A program made the position numbers and the translations under genes. DNA of 64,000 nt. Source: Kineosporia rhizophila (GTDB lineage: Bacteria > Actinomycetota > Actinomycetes > Actinomycetales > Kineosporiaceae). The DNA lies in NCBI RefSeq assembly GCF_021277265.1, contig NZ_JAJSOH010000009.1, positions 124,001 through 188,000 on the forward strand, given 5' to 3'. A model generated the notes under the pieces. That model made no database searches, was not told the DNA's origin, and saw only the letters and a list, made by a program, of their open reading frames with translations. Positions 44,094 to 52,753 of this stretch are shown here, piece by piece. The number at the start of each line of letters is the position of its first letter. Within the stretch, counting starts at the first letter, position 1.

Positions 44094-45356
44094 TCAGTGC
44101 CCTAGGCGGGCCAGACGGGCGCGGGCCAGGGCCTGCCGGGGCGAGCCGTCGGGCAGGGCCTCGACCAGGGCCTGCCAGGCCGCCGCATCCTCACTGCCCT
44201 CGGCCAGGCCGACCCAGCGTTCGAGCACCGCCACATCGCCCGAGCCGAGCACCGCCTCGCGAACCTCGCAGACGAACTCGTCGGTGAGGGAACGGATTCC
44301 GGGGGCGTCGGAGCCCGGTAGCGGGCTCCCGGTGAACTGGTCCATCGCCTGCAGCAGCCGCCCCTCGGCGAGGTGGCGGCGCACCTGGGAGACGTCGGTG
44401 CGCACCGGCAGGTTCAGCCGGTACGGCCGGGAGGAGAGCAGGGTGGGACCGAGAACCCGGCGCAGCCGGTTGATCTCGGCCCGCACGGTGATCAGGTGCT
44501 CGCCCTCGTCGTGCAGGGCCACGTCCAGGGCCTGGGCCGAGAGCCCGTTCGGGGCGCTGGCCAGCAGCCAGACCAGCTCGGTGTGCCGCCGCGACAGGCT
44601 GACCGTGCGGCCTTCCAGCTCCAGGCTGCCCGCCTCGGCGCCGAGCAGCCGCAACCGGGCGCCCGGAGGCGTGCGCGGTGCCGGCATCGGGCTGGGGGCC
44701 CCGAACTGCTTGCTGGGCCAGCTCTGCAGCTGCAGGCCGGACTCCACCGCAGCCGCGCAGGCCCGCACCAGGGCCAGGGTGCGCGGCCCGGCCACGTCCG
44801 GCCCGCCGGTCAGGTCGATGACGCCGAGCAGGTCACCGGTCAGCGGGTGGTGCACCGGGGCCGCCACACAGCTCCAGGTGCGCGCCCCCAGGCCGAAGTG
44901 CTCGCCCGCGCTGATCTGGACCGCCTTGCCCAGGGCGAGCGCGGTGCCGGGGGCGTTGGTGCCGGTGGCCCGCTCGCTCCACAGCGAGCCCTCGACGAAC
45001 TGCATCTGCTCGGCCCGGCTGCGCAGCCGGTGGTGCCCCTCCACCCAGAGCAGCCGGCCGAGCGCGTCGCCCACCGCCACGATGTGCCCGGCCTCGTCCG
45101 CGTCCTCGGTGAGCAGCCGGCGGATCAGCGGCATCATCGCGGCCAGCGGATGGTTGGCCCGGTAGTCGGCCAGCTGCCCCTCGCTCATGTCCAGCGGGGC
45201 GGCCTCGGCCTGCGGGTCCACGCCGAGCGCCAGCGAACGCTTCCAGCTCTCGGCCACCACCGGGCGGACGATGTCGTCCGGCAGCGGCGTGCCGGGAGCG
45301 GCCAGGAAATGCTCCTGAACGGCCGCCAGCGCTCCGATCCGCTTCAGCGAGGACAT
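44094..45356 (-). CDS. GAF-domain transcriptional regulator of the aldehyde dehydrogenase unit
   Basis: A 420-residue regulator. The N-terminus ([23 protein letters not shown]) and the GAF region ([23 protein letters not shown] segment and [22 protein letters not shown]) match AcoR/AdhR-type activators. The sigma-54 AAA module is missing; instead a winged-helix-like domain follows ([24 protein letters not shown]). Such regulators sit next to aldehyde dehydrogenase genes in actinobacteria. The stop is 125 bases before the dehydrogenase start on the same strand. Inducer unknown, likely an alcohol or aldehyde. Confidence 0.8.
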   Translation of the reverse strand: MSSLKRIGALAAVQEHFLAAPGTPLPDDIVRPVVAESWKRSLALGVDPQAEAAPLDMSEGQLADYRANHPLAAMMPLIRRLLTEDADEAGHIVAVGDALGRLLWVEGHHRLRSRAEQMQFVEGSLWSERATGTNAPGTALALGKAVQISAGEHFGLGARTWSCVAAPVHHPLTGDLLGVIDLTGGPDVAGPRTLALVRACAAAVESGLQLQSWPSKQFGAPSPMPAPRTPPGARLRLLGAEAGSLELEGRTVSLSRRHTELVWLLASAPNGLSAQALDVALHDEGEHLITVRAEINRLRRVLGPTLLSSRPYRLNLPVRTDVSQVRRHLAEGRLLQAMDQFTGSPLPGSDAPGIRSLTDEFVCEVREAVLGSGDVAVLERWVGLAEGSEDAAAWQALVEALPDGSPRQALARARLARLGH

Positions 45357-45439
45357 GCCGCCGATAGTAAGTGAGGCAGGTCACCGACGCACCGGGCCAC
45401 CGGGGACTATTTGCGCCCCGGCGCTGGCCGGTGCCTGCC

Positions 45440-46027
45440 TCAGGCCGGAACCACGCCGAGCGGGGCCGGCGGGCGGGTCAGCACCGCATCGACGAGGCCG
45501 TACTCGGCGGCCTCGGTGGCGGTGAACCAGCGGTCCCGGTCGGCGTCCGCCTCGATCTTCTCGAGCGGCTGGCCGGAGTGCTCGGCGGTGAGCCGGGCCA
45601 GTTGCTGCTTCATCCGCAGCATCTGCTCGGCCTGGATCCGGATGTCGGTCTCCGAGCCCCCGATGCCGCCGTGCGGCTGGTGCATCATGACCCGGGCCCG
45701 GGGCAGGGCGAACCGTTTGCCCTTGGCTCCCGCGGTGAGCAGGAACTGCCCCATCGAGGCGGCCATGCCCATCACCACGGTGGAGACGTCGCAGCTGATG
45801 TACTGCATGGTGTCGTAGATGGCCATGCCGGCGTCGACGGATCCGCCGGGCGAGTTGATGTAGAGCGAGATGTCCTTGTCCGGATCCTGCGCCGCGAGCA
45901 GCAGCAGGGCCGAGCAGAGCTGGTTGGCGTTGTCGTCGCGCACCTCGGAGCCGAGCAGCAGGATGCGCTCGCCGAGCAGCCGGGTGAGGACCTGGTCGGA
46001 ACCGGGCACGTGCAGGGTTTCGGTCAT
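45440..46027 (-). CDS. clpP: ATP-dependent Clp protease proteolytic subunit
   Basis: A 195-residue ClpP. The triad is visible: Ser91 in [11 protein letters not shown], His116 in MMHQPHGG, and Asp165 in [27 protein letters not shown] is the oxyanion loop. A single clpP gene here, divergent from a popR-like gene, recalls the clpP3-clpP4/popR locus of Streptomyces, so it is likely a secondary, inducible ClpP rather than the housekeeping pair. No second clpP follows. Regulation by two PopR-type boxes at 46084-46168 is likely. Confidence 0.93.
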   Translation of the reverse strand: MTETLHVPGSDQVLTRLLGERILLLGSEVRDDNANQLCSALLLLAAQDPDKDISLYINSPGGSVDAGMAIYDTMQYISCDVSTVVMGMAASMGQFLLTAGAKGKRFALPRARVMMHQPHGGIGGSETDIRIQAEQMLRMKQQLARLTAEHSGQPLEKIEADADRDRWFTATEAAEYGLVDAVLTRPPAPLGVVPA

Positions 46028-46083
46028 GCCTCAACCCTCGGCCGCGCACCGGGCCCGGTTCCAGCGATTCGCCTGTGCGGAGA

Positions 46084-46098
46084 TCTGCTGCGGGCAGA
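46084..46098. promoter_or_regulatory. PopR-type box 1
   Basis: TCTGCTGCGGGCAGA, a palindrome with 5-base arms, close to the PopR consensus TTCTGCC-3N-GGCAGAA known from Streptomyces. It lies 57 bases upstream of the clpP start. Confidence 0.7.
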
Positions 46099-46153
46099 CG
46101 ATTTTCGATTGAGGACGAGTTTCCGCCGGCTTCCCGGGGTGGCTGCGGTCCGA

Positions 46154-46168
46154 TCTGCTGTGAGCAGA
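46154..46168. promoter_or_regulatory. PopR-type box 2
   Basis: TCTGCTGTGAGCAGA, with 6-base arms TCTGCT/AGCAGA and a 3-base spacer. It sits 70 bases from box 1 in the same orientation context (GATCTGCTG in both), between clpP and the popR-like gene. Confidence 0.72.
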
Positions 46169-46252
46169 GCTGCTGCTTTCGGGTTGCCCGCGGCCCGATC
46201 CTGACGGTGGTGCGCCGTAGGCTTGGGGACATTCGCCGAGGGAGGGGTTGCC

Positions 46253-46612
46253 ATGCTGCTGCGAGGCCTGATCGGGACCGTTCTGCGCCGGATCCGCCTC
46301 GGCCAGGGACGCACCCTGAAAGACGTGGCCGAGACCGCCCGGGTCTCGGTGCCCTACCTCTCCGAGGTGGAGCGCGGCCGCAAGGAGGCCTCGTCCGAGC
46401 TGCTGGCCTCGATCTGCGAGGCCCTCGGGCTGGACATGATGGACCTGCTGTCCGAGGTCCGCTTCGAGCTGGAGACCGAGCGCCTGGCCGAGCTGGCCAC
46501 CCAGCCCCGCACCATCGGCTTCACCGCCCTCGCCCAGACCGAGCTGGCCCCACGCCCGTCCCTGTCCTCCAACGCCGTGGGGCTGCACTCGGTGTCCATG
46601 GCCGCCGCCTGA
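46253..46612 (+). CDS. popR: PopR/ClgR-like XRE regulator with C-terminal alanine degron
   Basis: A 119-residue regulator. The helix-turn-helix [42 protein letters not shown] is characteristic of the ClgR/PopR group that activates clp genes. The protein ends SMAAA; in Streptomyces PopR and ClgR, C-terminal alanines make the protein a ClpP substrate, so the regulator is destroyed when ClpP is active. The ATG at 46253 has GGGAGGGG upstream. It is divergent from clpP with two matching palindromes between. Confidence 0.85.
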   Translation: MLLRGLIGTVLRRIRLGQGRTLKDVAETARVSVPYLSEVERGRKEASSELLASICEALGLDMMDLLSEVRFELETERLAELATQPRTIGFTALAQTELAPRPSLSSNAVGLHSVSMAAA

Positions 46613-46657
46613 GCCCTCGCCGTCGGCGACAGGGAGGCCTGCCACACTTACCCCCTT

Positions 46658-47107
46658 ATGCGTATCCGGGTCGCGGTCGTCAGCAGCGTCGTGCTTCTTT
46701 CGAGCGGATGCACCCACGCCACCTCCGGCCAGGTGCTCGACGCCTCGGCCGGCCCTGCCACACCGCAGACCTCGAGCAGCCCTTCGCCTTCGGCACGCGC
46801 TGAACCGGTCGAACTGCCAGCGAGGGAGCCGGACACGCAGACGCTTCTGCAAGCTTCGGGTGCAGGCAGTTCCGCGCAGACGTGGCCGATCGAAGTGCAG
46901 GCAGGCGCGGTCTGGGTGGCGGTCAACTGCCTGGGCAAGGGGCAGGTCCAGGTATCCGCACAGCCTGCCGTCGACATCACGATCCCCTGCGACGCAGCTT
47001 CGATCACCCCGTCGCTGAACGAGATCAACGTGGGCAAGGCCCAGAGCTGGACCGTGAAGTTCACCGCCTCAGCCCCGGTCGTCTGGGCCGCCCGGGTCTC
47101 TCAATAG
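46658..47107 (+). CDS. Hypothetical lipoprotein
   Basis: A 149-residue protein with signal peptide and lipobox LSSGC. A Ser/Thr/Pro/Ala-rich linker follows and then a compact domain of about 85 residues with two cysteines (VAVNCLGKG and ITIPCDAA), likely one disulphide, and a beta-rich end. Not recognised. It is the last chromosomal gene before the tRNA-Ser attachment copy at 47212. Confidence 0.75.
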   Translation: MRIRVAVVSSVVLLSSGCTHATSGQVLDASAGPATPQTSSSPSPSARAEPVELPAREPDTQTLLQASGAGSSAQTWPIEVQAGAVWVAVNCLGKGQVQVSAQPAVDITIPCDAASITPSLNEINVGKAQSWTVKFTASAPVVWAARVSQ

Positions 47108-47157
47108 GGCCTCTGAACCCACGAACAACTTGCTGCTGCAAGCCAGGCCGCAATGAC

Positions 47158-47196
47158 GAACGGCCCGTGACCAGCGGTGCTGGTCCCAGGCCGTTC
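47158..47196. terminator. Hairpin next to left attachment copy
   Basis: GAACGGCC (47158-47165) and GGCCGTTC (47189-47196) with an inner GACCA/TGGTC pair. It is the counterpart of the hairpin beside the right attachment copy and probably descends from a tRNA-Ser terminator. Confidence 0.5.
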
Positions 47197-47211
47197 GCAC
47201 TGCTCACCAGG

Positions 47212-47267
47212 CGGAGAGCGAGGGATTCGAACCCCCGGAGGCTTTGACACCTCAGTGGTTTTCAAGA
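47212..47267 (-). other. Attachment site copy 1: 3' fragment of tRNA-Ser(TGA)
   Basis: These 56 bases are identical to 51261-51316. Read on the minus strand they run from the anticodon loop (CTTGAAA, anticodon TGA) through the long variable arm (GAGG/CCTC) and T arm (GGTTCGAATCC) to the acceptor end CTCTCCG. The 5' half of the tRNA is absent, so it is not a functional gene. It marks the left end of the mobile DNA. Confidence 0.85.
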
Positions 47268-47637
47268 GGACCGTTTATTCGCTCTTGACCAGGGCAATCA
47301 CCTTCGTGAGCAGCAGTCCTGCCTCGGCCCTGCCCCGGAGCAGCGTTACGCGGACTGTCAGCTTGGGAACTGTCGCCCGCTCGGATTGACCAGCAGCCAC
47401 CTGCTCGGACGAGTGGCCGCGAGCGGCCTCACCTGCCCCCCGCGTGTCCCGGGCTATTAGCCCGTAGATGGCCCAGAAATGTGCTGCGTCGTCGTTACTT
47501 AGTCGCGCTCAATTCATTGGTACGAGGTGGCTAGCCGGACTGTTCGCTCCGCCTGAGGGACGGAGCTTCATAGATATCTGTTTACGCTGACGCTCCAGTG
47601 GTCTCATTGGCCGGCGTATCGCCTCACTGCCAAAATG
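47268..47637. other. No gene seen
   Basis: About 370 bases between the attachment copy and the terminator of the VanZ-like gene. No frame with plausible coding character was found. Base composition is more mixed than in the chromosomal part. Confidence 0.5.
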
Positions 47638-47673
47638 CGAAAGCGCGCGTAGCCGACGCTACGCGCGCTTTCG
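47638..47673 (-). terminator. Perfect 15-bp hairpin after VanZ-like gene
   Basis: CGAAAGCGCGCGTAG (47638-47652) and CTACGCGCGCTTTCG (47659-47673), loop of six bases, seven bases beyond the VanZ-like stop. Confidence 0.85.
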
Positions 47674-47679
47674 TTCAGC

Positions 47680-48243
47680 CTAGTTGGCGCGCTTACCGCG
47701 AGAGGACGAACCGAAGTCCTCACTCTCCCCTTGGCTGTGCGAGTATTCTTCGCCAGACCAACGCCTCACCCAAGCTGCGCACAGGAGATATCCAAGCGCT
47801 ACACCGGCGCTATTTAGGATGACATCGGTGATGTCAGCCGCGCGACCGGACATTGCAAGACATTGGTAAACCTCGATGGCGAGCGAGAGAACCGCACCCA
47901 TGGCAACCGCAATCCGCCAGTTCATCAGCCACCCCCACCCCAGCGAAAGCACTGCCCCTCCGGGGATGAACATCAGGAAGTTTCCGACGGTTTCCGTATA
48001 GGTGCGATATCCTCCACCGAATGGGATGACATTGAACCTGCGGGTCGCTCCCACTACCTCAATACCAGGCAGCGTGAGAAAAAACACTCCCAGCAACCAA
48101 GCCACCAACAGGCCTGCGCAGAGTCGTCGTGCAAGGAGGTCGTTACCCTGCAACCAGACCCGCCGGATAGCCCTCATGATCAGCACGAAGCCGACGAGTC
48201 CAATGGCCATGAAGGTGGGAGCGTCCGCTAGCGTGGGTCTCAT
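47680..48243 (-). CDS. VanZ-family membrane protein
   Basis: A 187-residue membrane protein with four to five TM segments. FNVIPFGGGYRTYTETVGNFLMFIPGGAVLSLGW and LSLAIEVYQCLAMSGRAADITDVILNSAGVALGYL are the VanZ signatures. Some family members raise teicoplanin tolerance; most have no known role. The C-terminal tail is hydrophilic (SGEEYSHSQGESEDFGSS). The start is the ATG at 48243 without a clear ribosome site. Cargo of the small decayed element; base composition is lower in G+C than the chromosome. Confidence 0.8.
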   Translation of the reverse strand: MRPTLADAPTFMAIGLVGFVLIMRAIRRVWLQGNDLLARRLCAGLLVAWLLGVFFLTLPGIEVVGATRRFNVIPFGGGYRTYTETVGNFLMFIPGGAVLSLGWGWLMNWRIAVAMGAVLSLAIEVYQCLAMSGRAADITDVILNSAGVALGYLLCAAWVRRWSGEEYSHSQGESEDFGSSSRGKRAN

Positions 48244-48260
48244 GGCGAAACACTAGCCTG

Positions 48261-48695
48261 TCACGTATAGGTGACCTTGCCGTCTCCCGCGAGCAACTGA
48301 TTTTGCACGTGCACGGTCTTTGTTATGTGGAGGTACACCTTTTTATTCTTGGGGACGCCGGTGTAGCACTGTTTCCCCGCTGAACCAACCGTGAAGTTGA
48401 ATGTGCCGACTCGGGAGTCACTGCCGGTCTTGTTTTGCCAAAGCTGAATTTTATACCTAAAGTCACCCCCGCCCTCCTCGAACGCCGGACGCGACTGGAA
48501 AAGATCAGGCCTGACGCAAATCTTTCCGCTTGCATTGCTGGAGAAGTTTGGCGTCTTAACGCCATTATCAGCACCGGAAATGAAATCGATCTTGAAGGTG
48601 TAAGGAAGTCCGACGTCAGCCAGAGCGGGCTGGGCCAGCAGGCCCACGCTCATTACAGCCGCGCCGAGGGCGATACCAAAGGATCTTTTTCGCAC
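48261..48695 (-). CDS. Secreted hypothetical protein
   Basis: A 144-residue exported protein: signal peptide (MRKRSFGIALGAAVMSVGLLAQPALA) and a mature domain of about 118 residues with two cysteines (GKICVRPDL and KQCYTGVP). No TM in the mature part. The GTG start has AAGGAGA upstream. Not recognised; the codon use is less biased than in the chromosomal genes, in line with recent acquisition. Confidence 0.7.
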   Translation of the reverse strand: MRKRSFGIALGAAVMSVGLLAQPALADVGLPYTFKIDFISGADNGVKTPNFSSNASGKICVRPDLFQSRPAFEEGGGDFRYKIQLWQNKTGSDSRVGTFNFTVGSAGKQCYTGVPKNKKVYLHITKTVHVQNQLLAGDGKVTYT

Positions 48696-49552
48696 TGCGT
48701 CTCCTTGTGTCGGTTGTGCCCTTTGAACCTATTAACTTGGGCTTCCAGCCGTCAAGTGACGAAGAGCACCCCCCGGAAGCGCGACATTAGGCTGTCGGTT
48801 GGACGCTGCATCTGTTAAGCGCACGCGATTCGATATTGGGTAAGTGGCCCAAGCAACGTCGGCTGCTGTACTCGAAAGGGTTAGAACTGTGATAGTCCAC
48901 GCAATGTTAAGTAGTTTCTCAGATCAGCGCCGAGGCAGAATTGTTAAGAGAGTCTCCGGCTCAGCCGTTGAAGGAGGGCCATTCAGAACGGCCTGACCGG
49001 CACGTTCGTTGGATCCAGGGACGGGCCGTGCCCTAGCCCTGGTCTCCGGGACCCGGAACTCAAACCCATCGGGCGTAGCTCGGCCGGCGAATGGTTCCGT
49101 GATTGTTCTGCTCGATGCTTCCAAAGTGCGGGATGCCGAAAAACCCCTGTTCGCAAGGCAATTCCCAAGGCGAACAAGCAGGTCAGAAGCAAGTTTTGCC
49201 GTGAGGGCGAGTCCAGGACAGTCCTGAGTAGTCGCCGCCGTCCCGGAGCGTTGTCACTCAGCCCAAGTGTAGGCGATTGCCGCTGCAGGGCTCCCGAGCC
49301 GTGTTCTGCAACTGCACAGCGGCCACTGCGGACTGCTTGAATTACTCAGCGAGAATAGTCGCGACAAGATATCGGCCAGAAGTCTCCGGTTCGCTTTATG
49401 ATCTAATGACGTTTTTTGCGCTTCCGCTCAATGTGTCGTCACGGAGGGTCATCCGTTGTGTTTAATTCTCGCTCGCTGGTGCCTAAAGGTTAGGCATCCA
49501 CTCCCCCTGGCTGTACTTGTGGTAGACGATTCTAGTCCGGGGGGGGGGATCC
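48696..49552. other. Promoter region and gene-free DNA
   Basis: About 850 bases without a convincing gene on either strand. The left end holds the promoter of the secreted-protein gene. A run of ten G lies at 49539-49548, directly before the truncated integrase homology begins. Confidence 0.5.
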
Positions 49553-50801
49553 TTGTCGACGCTTTTAAACAGCCGCTCCTGGCTAGCCCACGCCATGGAC
49601 TTCGCGGACATGAAATGGCCGCACGCGGCGGCGAAACACTGTGCCAGCATTGCCGATGCACTGGCCTCTCTCACACCTGCTCTGGTGACCACCGATCGAG
49701 GACGCCCTTCTCCGAAGGAACTGCGGTCCGCCCTCTATGGATGGGCTTTCAATAAAGGTCGTCGAGAATCCCAAGCTATGCCGGACGACATTGCGCGAAT
49801 CATTAGGTGGGGCGAACGAGAATACGGTGCACGTCACCGCTTTGTCGGATGGCGCCTTGGTTCGGAAGGCTCTGGACCAGGCTGCCGTCAAGCTCGAGGG
49901 TACGGGTGCGGTGGCCGCAAACACGATCAACCGGCGCCGCGGAATCTTCTATGGGGCAATGAAGTACGCGGTCGAGTTGAACCTTCTCACCGCACACCCG
50001 TTCGATCGTATTTCCTGGAAGGCGCCCAAGTCAGACGGCGCGATCGACACGCGAACCGTTGTCGGCCCGGCCGCAGCGGCCATGCTCATCGACGCGGCAG
50101 GAGAGATGGCACCCCATCTCAAAGCGTTCTACGCCGTGATGTACTACTCGGCGCTTCGGCCTGAAGAAGCCCTGCATCTCAGGCCGGAGAACTACATCCG
50201 ACCCAACGACGAAACAGGTTGGGGTTGACCAAACCTCACCGGATCTACGGTCGGCATGAATGCTGCTTGGAACGATGGCAAGGACTACTACGAGGATCGG
50301 ACGCTCAAGCACCGCGGCAAGCAGACCGCCCGCCGCGTGCCTGCGCCGCCAGAACTGGTGGCCCTGCTGGACGAGCACATCACGACCTACAAGGTGCCGC
50401 AGGCCGGCCGATTGTTCATCACCCGGACTGGACACAGTCCAGGGCGGCCGGTCTCAACCACCACTTACACCCGGATTTGGCGTCAGGCGCGCGAGAAGGT
50501 CCTGACAGAGGCTCAGCAATCTTCACCGTTGGCCCGGGTGCCGTACCAACTCAGGCACGCCTGTGTGAGCCTCTGGCTCAACGCTGGAGTACCCCCGACC
50601 CAGGTAGCCGAATGGGCAGGCCACAGCTTGCATGTGTTACTGAAGGTTTATGCCAAGTGCATCGACGGCGAGGAGGAGCAGGCTCGCCGCCGAGTTGCCG
50701 ACGCTCTGAGGGGCAGGGTCGAGGCACGGCCGAATGCTGCGTCCCCGTCCACTAAGCAGGATGCCGCGCTACTGACTCAGGACGGCGATCACGATGATTA
50801 A
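49553..50801 (+). pseudogene. Tyrosine integrase, frameshifted and interrupted
   Basis: Remnant of a phage-type integrase homologous to the intact one at 63147. Homology begins at NSRSWLAHAMDFADMKWPH (intact: QSRSFLTHAQEFVDAKWPH), so about 90 N-terminal residues are missing. A one-base insertion near 49820 moves the frame between WGER and NTVHV. An in-frame TGA at 50226-50228 interrupts GWG*PNLTGS. The C-terminal part keeps the catalytic Arg regions SALRPEEALHL and YQLRHACVSLWLNAG, AGHS, and the Tyr in LKVYAKCI. It cannot be made as one protein. Confidence 0.88.
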
Positions 50802-50996
50802 GAGAAACAGACCGATGACCGCGAACGAGACGTAGGGGTGAATCATCGTTGGCCCTCGTTCCCGGTTCCCGGAGAGAGCGTTCGAAGCGGCGGTCTGCGG
50901 CTGGCCGCACTTTGGGCAGGCTGGAGCGGCCTTGGCGACCGTGTGGCCGCATGCAATACATGTGCTGAGGAACTGATTATTCGTGGTCTCAGACAT
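50769..50996 (-). CDS. Zinc-ribbon protein with C-terminal TM
   Basis: A 75-residue protein. The zinc ribbon is CIACGHTVAKAAPACPKCG (CxxC-11-CxxC), followed by a linker and the TM YVSFAVIGLFLLIIVIAVL. The ATG at 50996 has GAGGAG upstream; a longer frame starts at 51008. It is convergent with and overlaps the last 33 bases of the integrase pseudogene. Such small proteins are often found in actinobacterial mobile DNA; role unknown. Confidence 0.75.
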   Translation of the reverse strand: MSETTNNQFLSTCIACGHTVAKAAPACPKCGQPQTAASNALSGNRERGPTMIHPYVSFAVIGLFLLIIVIAVLSQ

Positions 50997-51204
50997 GGGG
51001 CTCCTCATTCCGGGCCGGGATCACCTCATGTGCTGCATCGGCAGCACTTCGCCCCCCTGTAGAGGGGGGTCCTTCTCCTGGCGTAGTCAGGGTGGGACCT
51101 CTTGTGGCCTGCGGAACTGCGAGATCTTGCCCCACCCTTGCCCCAACCAGTGAGATTCAGCGGCTCCAACTGAGACCGGGCGAGACTCGGACCACTCACA
51201 CAAG

Positions 51205-51244
51205 AACGGCCCCTGACCCAGATAGTGCCAGGTCAGGGGCCGTT
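51205..51244. terminator. 14-bp hairpin beside right attachment copy
   Basis: AACGGCCCCTGACC (51205-51218) and GGTCAGGGGCCGTT (51231-51244) are a perfect stem, likely the original terminator of the tRNA-Ser. A similar but diverged hairpin is at 47158-47196. Two further small hairpins lie at 51030-51047 and 51052-51069. Confidence 0.65.
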
Positions 51245-51260
51245 TTCACTGCTCACCGTG

Positions 51261-51320
51261 CGGAGAGCGAGGGATTCGAACCCCCGGAGGCTTTGACACC
51301 TCAGTGGTTTTCAAGACCAC
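51261..51320 (-). other. Attachment site copy 2: 3' fragment of tRNA-Ser(TGA)
   Basis: The 56 bases 51261-51316 equal those at 47212-47267; here the anticodon stem is complete as well (GTGGT CTTGAAA ACCAC on the minus strand), but the D arm and 5' acceptor strand are missing. It is the junction between the decayed element and the AICE on its right. The gene-bearing copy is expected beyond 64 kb, downstream of the intact integrase. Confidence 0.85.
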
Positions 51321-51640
51321 ACCAGGCACGCCCCTGAGCTGGGCATTCTCAAATTTCGACCAGGTCGGCGACACGCCGGCGACAGGGTTCAAGCCCGCGT
51401 TCCCGATACACGGTTTAGGAAACCGATGCGGCTCTGCTCCTGACCTGGGCTCTACGTCCGCTGAGCTTGCTGTGGGACACAGGTGGGAAACAGACCTATT
51501 CGGCCGTGATCAGACGCAGGCCGTTATGGTCGACGAAGCGTGCGAACCGTACGCTTGAAAGCTCTTCTCCATTCTGTCCGGCCAGCGGGCAGCGACCATT
51601 GAATTGAGTAGGTCAGTTGGCGTGGAACCTTCTTATCGGT
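51321..51640. other. No gene seen
   Basis: About 320 bases between the attachment copy and the HEPN gene stop. I see no coding frame or strong hairpin. It may carry integrase-binding arms of the attachment site. Confidence 0.45.
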
Positions 51641-52753
51641 TCACCCGTTATCGTTCGTACCTTCTGGGTCGCCGCTAGTTTGCGCCTGGGGGAGCAACTC
51701 ATTCGGCAGCACCAGAAACGACATTTCCCTCGGAAAAAGAATCAGTCTATTGCGCTTAGTCACGCGAAGGGAGAGCTTCACACCCACTTCGGATCCTTCA
51801 TAGGCGGCAGTTATGGAAGTGTCCTTACTTTGCAGCTCCAGAATCTCGCAGCACACAGACGCTTTGCCTCCGTCAGAAACAATGCATATTACATCCCCCT
51901 TCTCAAGCGCTGAACTTACGTTGTAGTAGCCGGCAATGCTGTTCCTAAAAACTCTATCGGGGACGCCCAGATCACGCCCCAGAGTTTGTGCAACATACTC
52001 GGCCACCACGCTTGCAGACTTGCTGTATAAAGCACCAGCAAAAGCTTCTACGACCCTGATGTAGGCGAGTAACAACTCTGGTGCCAAGAGTTCGACCGTC
52101 CCACCATGGGCCACCGCGTTTCGTCGTTCAGCTAGGTCGTCAATGGCGAAGAAGGGGTTGTTCTCGTCGGGAAACACCTCCTTCACAGCAGCTATATAGA
52201 TTGGGTCCTGTTCAAGTGATGATAGATCAATGCCGGCCCGATTGAAGAGCGATCGAACGGTCTCAAAACGAAAGTTGGCCGTGTGATGCGAATAAACTTG
52301 ATGGTTAACTCGAACGGGACTGAGTTCTCCAAGCTCGTGACTTAGCCCGGCGATCAAGTCCTTTCCATTGAGGGGGCCATGGTAGCGACCTGACTCCATG
52401 GCGTTCAGGACTTCTAATGTCAATAGTTGGTGATGTCGACGCAAAGTCTCGGGTAGTTCCTTATAAGACTTGCAGTAGGTGGCAATCTTTTGAACCGTCT
52501 CCTGCATCAGCCCTTCGACGAACTGCTCGAAGGCAGCATAAAGTAATACGATCGTTCCGGAGTAAACGAATTTCTGGACATCAGTGGTTGAAACCAAGTT
52601 GCTTTTAATCGCGGATATCGCAGAAGTGGATGGCGACACCACTTGCAAGTCGGAATCGGGCACAGAGAATGCGTCAAGGATGGACTCATGCAGATCCAGA
52701 TTTGCACGCAGCCTCTCCGCGGACTGGAGTAGCTGGCGATACTCGCCCCTCAC
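51641..52753 (-). CDS. HEPN-domain protein (RiboL-PSP/MAE_28990-like)
   Basis: A 370-residue protein. A helical region with GTIVLLYAAFEQFVEGLMQETV resembles the RiboL-PSP/MAE-type HEPN domain, and the catalytic RxxxxH is seen as R211-N-A-V-A-H216 in LAERRNAVAHGG. HEPN proteins are metal-independent ribonucleases that serve as toxins in defence and toxin-antitoxin systems. The C-terminal 110 residues form a beta-rich extension. The GTG start overlaps the stop of the DUF262 gene by four bases, so both are coupled. The G+C is clearly lower than in neighbouring genes. Function inferred from family and pairing. Confidence 0.72.
   Translation of the reverse strand: MRGEYRQLLQSAERLRANLDLHESILDAFSVPDSDLQVVSPSTSAISAIKSNLVSTTDVQKFVYSGTIVLLYAAFEQFVEGLMQETVQKIATYCKSYKELPETLRRHHQLLTLEVLNAMESGRYHGPLNGKDLIAGLSHELGELSPVRVNHQVYSHHTANFRFETVRSLFNRAGIDLSSLEQDPIYIAAVKEVFPDENNPFFAIDDLAERRNAVAHGGTVELLAPELLLAYIRVVEAFAGALYSKSASVVAEYVAQTLGRDLGVPDRVFRNSIAGYYNVSSALEKGDVICIVSDGGKASVCCEILELQSKDTSITAAYEGSEVGVKLSLRVTKRNRLILFPREMSFLVLPNELLPQAQTSGDPEGTNDNG

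Noticed and set aside
47212..47267. Functional tRNA-Ser gene
   Set aside because: Only the part from the anticodon loop to the 3' end is present; no D arm or 5' acceptor strand follows. The same holds for 51261-51320.
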